Of a stretch of DNA of 62,320 nucleotides, positions 61,156 to 62,320 are shown piece after piece. Position 1 is the stretch's first letter, and each line of letters starts with the position of its first letter. Made by a program: the position numbers and the translations under genes. This DNA is from Nocardia jinanensis (GTDB taxonomy: Bacteria > Actinomycetota > Actinomycetes > Mycobacteriales > Mycobacteriaceae). The stretch is from positions 1 through 62,320 of the forward strand of contig NZ_BMMH01000032.1 of the NCBI RefSeq assembly GCF_014645735.1, written 5' to 3'. Under the pieces are notes generated by a model. That model ran no database searches and had not been told where the DNA came from. It was given only the letters and a program-made list of their open reading frames with translations.

Positions 61156-62129
61156 GATAGCCAGAGCGCCGCCTCCGTCGCCCAATAGGTGAGAACGATA
61201 TCCGCGCCCGCGCGGCGGATACCGGTCAGCGATTCCAGTACGGCATCGCGGCGATCGATCCATCCGTGCTCGGCCGCCGCCGTGATCATCGAGTACTCCC
61301 CCGAAATCTGATAGGCCGCAACGGGAACCGGCGAACGGTCGGCCACCTCGCGCAGGATATCGAGATAGGACATCGCCGGTTTCACCATGACGATATCGGC
61401 GCCCTGCTCCAGGTCCAATTCCAATTCCCGGATCGACTCCCGGCGGTTGGCCGCGTCCTGTTGGTAGGTCCGGCGATCGCCCTGCAGCGAGGATGCCACC
61501 GCTTCCCGGAACGGGCCGTAGAACGCCGACGCGTACTTCGCCGCGTAGGCGAGGATCGCGGTATCGGTCCGCCCCGCTTCGTCCAGCGCATCCCGGATGG
61601 CGCCCACCTGGCCGTCCATCATCCCGCTCGTCCCGAGCAGATCGGCACCCGCTTCGGCCTGCGCCAGCGCCATCTCCACGTACCGCTCCAGGGTGGTGTC
61701 GTTGTCGACTGCCCCGGATGAGTCCAGTACGCCGCAATGCCCGTGGTCGGTGAACTCGTCGAGGCAGGTATCGGCCATCACCACGGTGGAATCCCCCACC
61801 TCGGCGGCCAGCGACCGCAACCCCCGGTTCAAGATACCGTCCGGGTCGGTCGCCCCGCTGCCCACCGGATCCTTGTCCTCGGGCTTCGGCACCCCGAACA
61901 ACATCAACCCACCCACGCCGGCGGCGACGGCCTCGGCCGCGGCCTTACGCAGCGAATCCAGCGAGTGCTGGTGCACCCCCGGCATCGAAGAGATCTCCCG
62001 GGGCTCGGACAACCCGTCCGCCACGAACATCGGCAACACCAGATGCCGCGGCTCCAGACTGGTCTCGGCCACCAGTCGCCGCAACGCCGACGTACGCCGC
62101 AACCGCCGCGGACGCTCGATACCGCTCAT
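61152..62129 (-). CDS. hemB: Porphobilinogen synthase (delta-aminolevulinate dehydratase)
   Basis: Joins two 5-aminolevulinate molecules to porphobilinogen. 325 aa, normal length. The two active-site lysines are in LAYAAKYASAFYGPFREA and IVMVKPAMSYLDILREVA. The metal region VVMADTCLDEFTDHGHCGVL has Asp where the zinc enzymes have the second Cys, which suggests the magnesium-type or zinc-independent class. Start ATG 62129; no Shine-Dalgarno, and CATAAT lies exactly six bases upstream, so a leaderless mRNA is likely. A family C repeat lies immediately upstream. Confidence 0.96.
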   Translation of the reverse strand: MSGIERPRRLRRTSALRRLVAETSLEPRHLVLPMFVADGLSEPREISSMPGVHQHSLDSLRKAAAEAVAAGVGGLMLFGVPKPEDKDPVGSGATDPDGILNRGLRSLAAEVGDSTVVMADTCLDEFTDHGHCGVLDSSGAVDNDTTLERYVEMALAQAEAGADLLGTSGMMDGQVGAIRDALDEAGRTDTAILAYAAKYASAFYGPFREAVASSLQGDRRTYQQDAANRRESIRELELDLEQGADIVMVKPAMSYLDILREVADRSPVPVAAYQISGEYSMITAAAEHGWIDRRDAVLESLTGIRRAGADIVLTYWATEAALWLS

Positions 62130-62152
62130 GCTGTCATTATGCTGTGTTTATT

Positions 62153-62301
62153 TGCCCCGCCTTCGGCGGGGCGGGGTCGGGGCCCTATTAACCCCGGTTC
62201 TTCACTCCTACGCTCAGTCGCTGCGCTCCTTCGCTTCGTCGCTCCAGAACCGGGGCGGGCCCCGACCACTGAAGCCGACCATCCGGAGAAGACGGAAGGC
62301 A
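62153..62301 (+). repeat. Dispersed repeat, family C (copy 5, full)
   Basis: Starts with GCCCCGCC-TTC-GGCGGGGC, then GGGCCCTATTAACCCCGG and the same body as the copy at 60255-60407, ending CCATCCGGAGAAGACGGAAGG-like sequence. It lies just upstream of the hemB start, reading the other way. Confidence 0.8.
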
Positions 62302-62320
62302 CGCGCGGGAGTACGCCTGG

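Overview
The window is a GC-rich actinobacterial chromosome segment, most likely from Nocardia or a close Nocardiaceae relative. The evidence is a Mycobacterium-like order of housekeeping genes (rpoB, mceG, rplJL, rplKA, nusG, secE, tRNA-Trp, the FAS-II dehydratase, rpmG, tRNA-Met, tRNA-Thr), a mycolic-acid-type HadA/HadB fusion, MceG, MenJ, the mannosyltransferase MgtA, BldC and a System II cytochrome c maturation operon. All assignments come from reading the sequence and from family knowledge; no database search was run.

Layout. (1) 1-11.1 kb, almost all on the minus strand: the N-terminal 618 codons of rpoB (it runs off the left edge), the Mce ATPase, rplJ-rplL behind a clear L10 leader with an attenuator, rplA, rplK, nusG, secE, four tRNAs (Trp, Met, Thr, Tyr), fused hadAB and a short rpmG. 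(2) 11.3-34.4 kb: menaquinone synthesis spread over both strands (a polyprenyl diphosphate synthase, menJ, menG, menD, menB, menE, menA). Interleaved are yajQ, htpX, mgtA, a very large nitrate reductase fused to its own flavodoxin/reductase, an aldo/keto reductase with a divergent TetR, and small conserved genes. menC, menF and menH are not here. (3) 34.4-45.7 kb: an accessory-looking stretch of regulator plus enzyme pairs (MerR/hydrolase, TetR/hydrolase, TetR/FAD monooxygenase, HTH/Clp-N next to a DrrAB-type ABC exporter), with at least three broken genes or gene fragments. (4) 45.7-51.8 kb: a large AfsR-like regulator, a Cds1-like cysteine desulfhydrase, DUF4229, bldC and small proteins. (5) 52-58.6 kb: a tightly overlapped minus-strand operon hemL - phosphatase - tlpA - 84-aa ORF - ccdA - resB - ccsB, which makes heme and matures cytochrome c. 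(6) 58.7-62.3 kb: a secreted protein, small membrane proteins and hemB.

The regions fit together around the envelope and respiration: menaquinone, heme and cytochrome c supply electron transport, the nitrate reductase is a reductive sink, and HadAB, MceG and MgtA serve mycolic acids, lipid transport and glycolipids.

Two window-wide patterns stand out. First, many starts lack a Shine-Dalgarno sequence and carry TANNNT exactly six bases before ATG or GTG, the signature of leaderless mRNAs; these include hadAB, menG, menA, DUF3592, DUF4229 and others, with near matches at hemB, menB, menD and mgtA. Second, several families of dispersed intergenic repeats occur. One of them forms a roughly 70-bp module directly upstream of both menG and menA that includes their -10 boxes.
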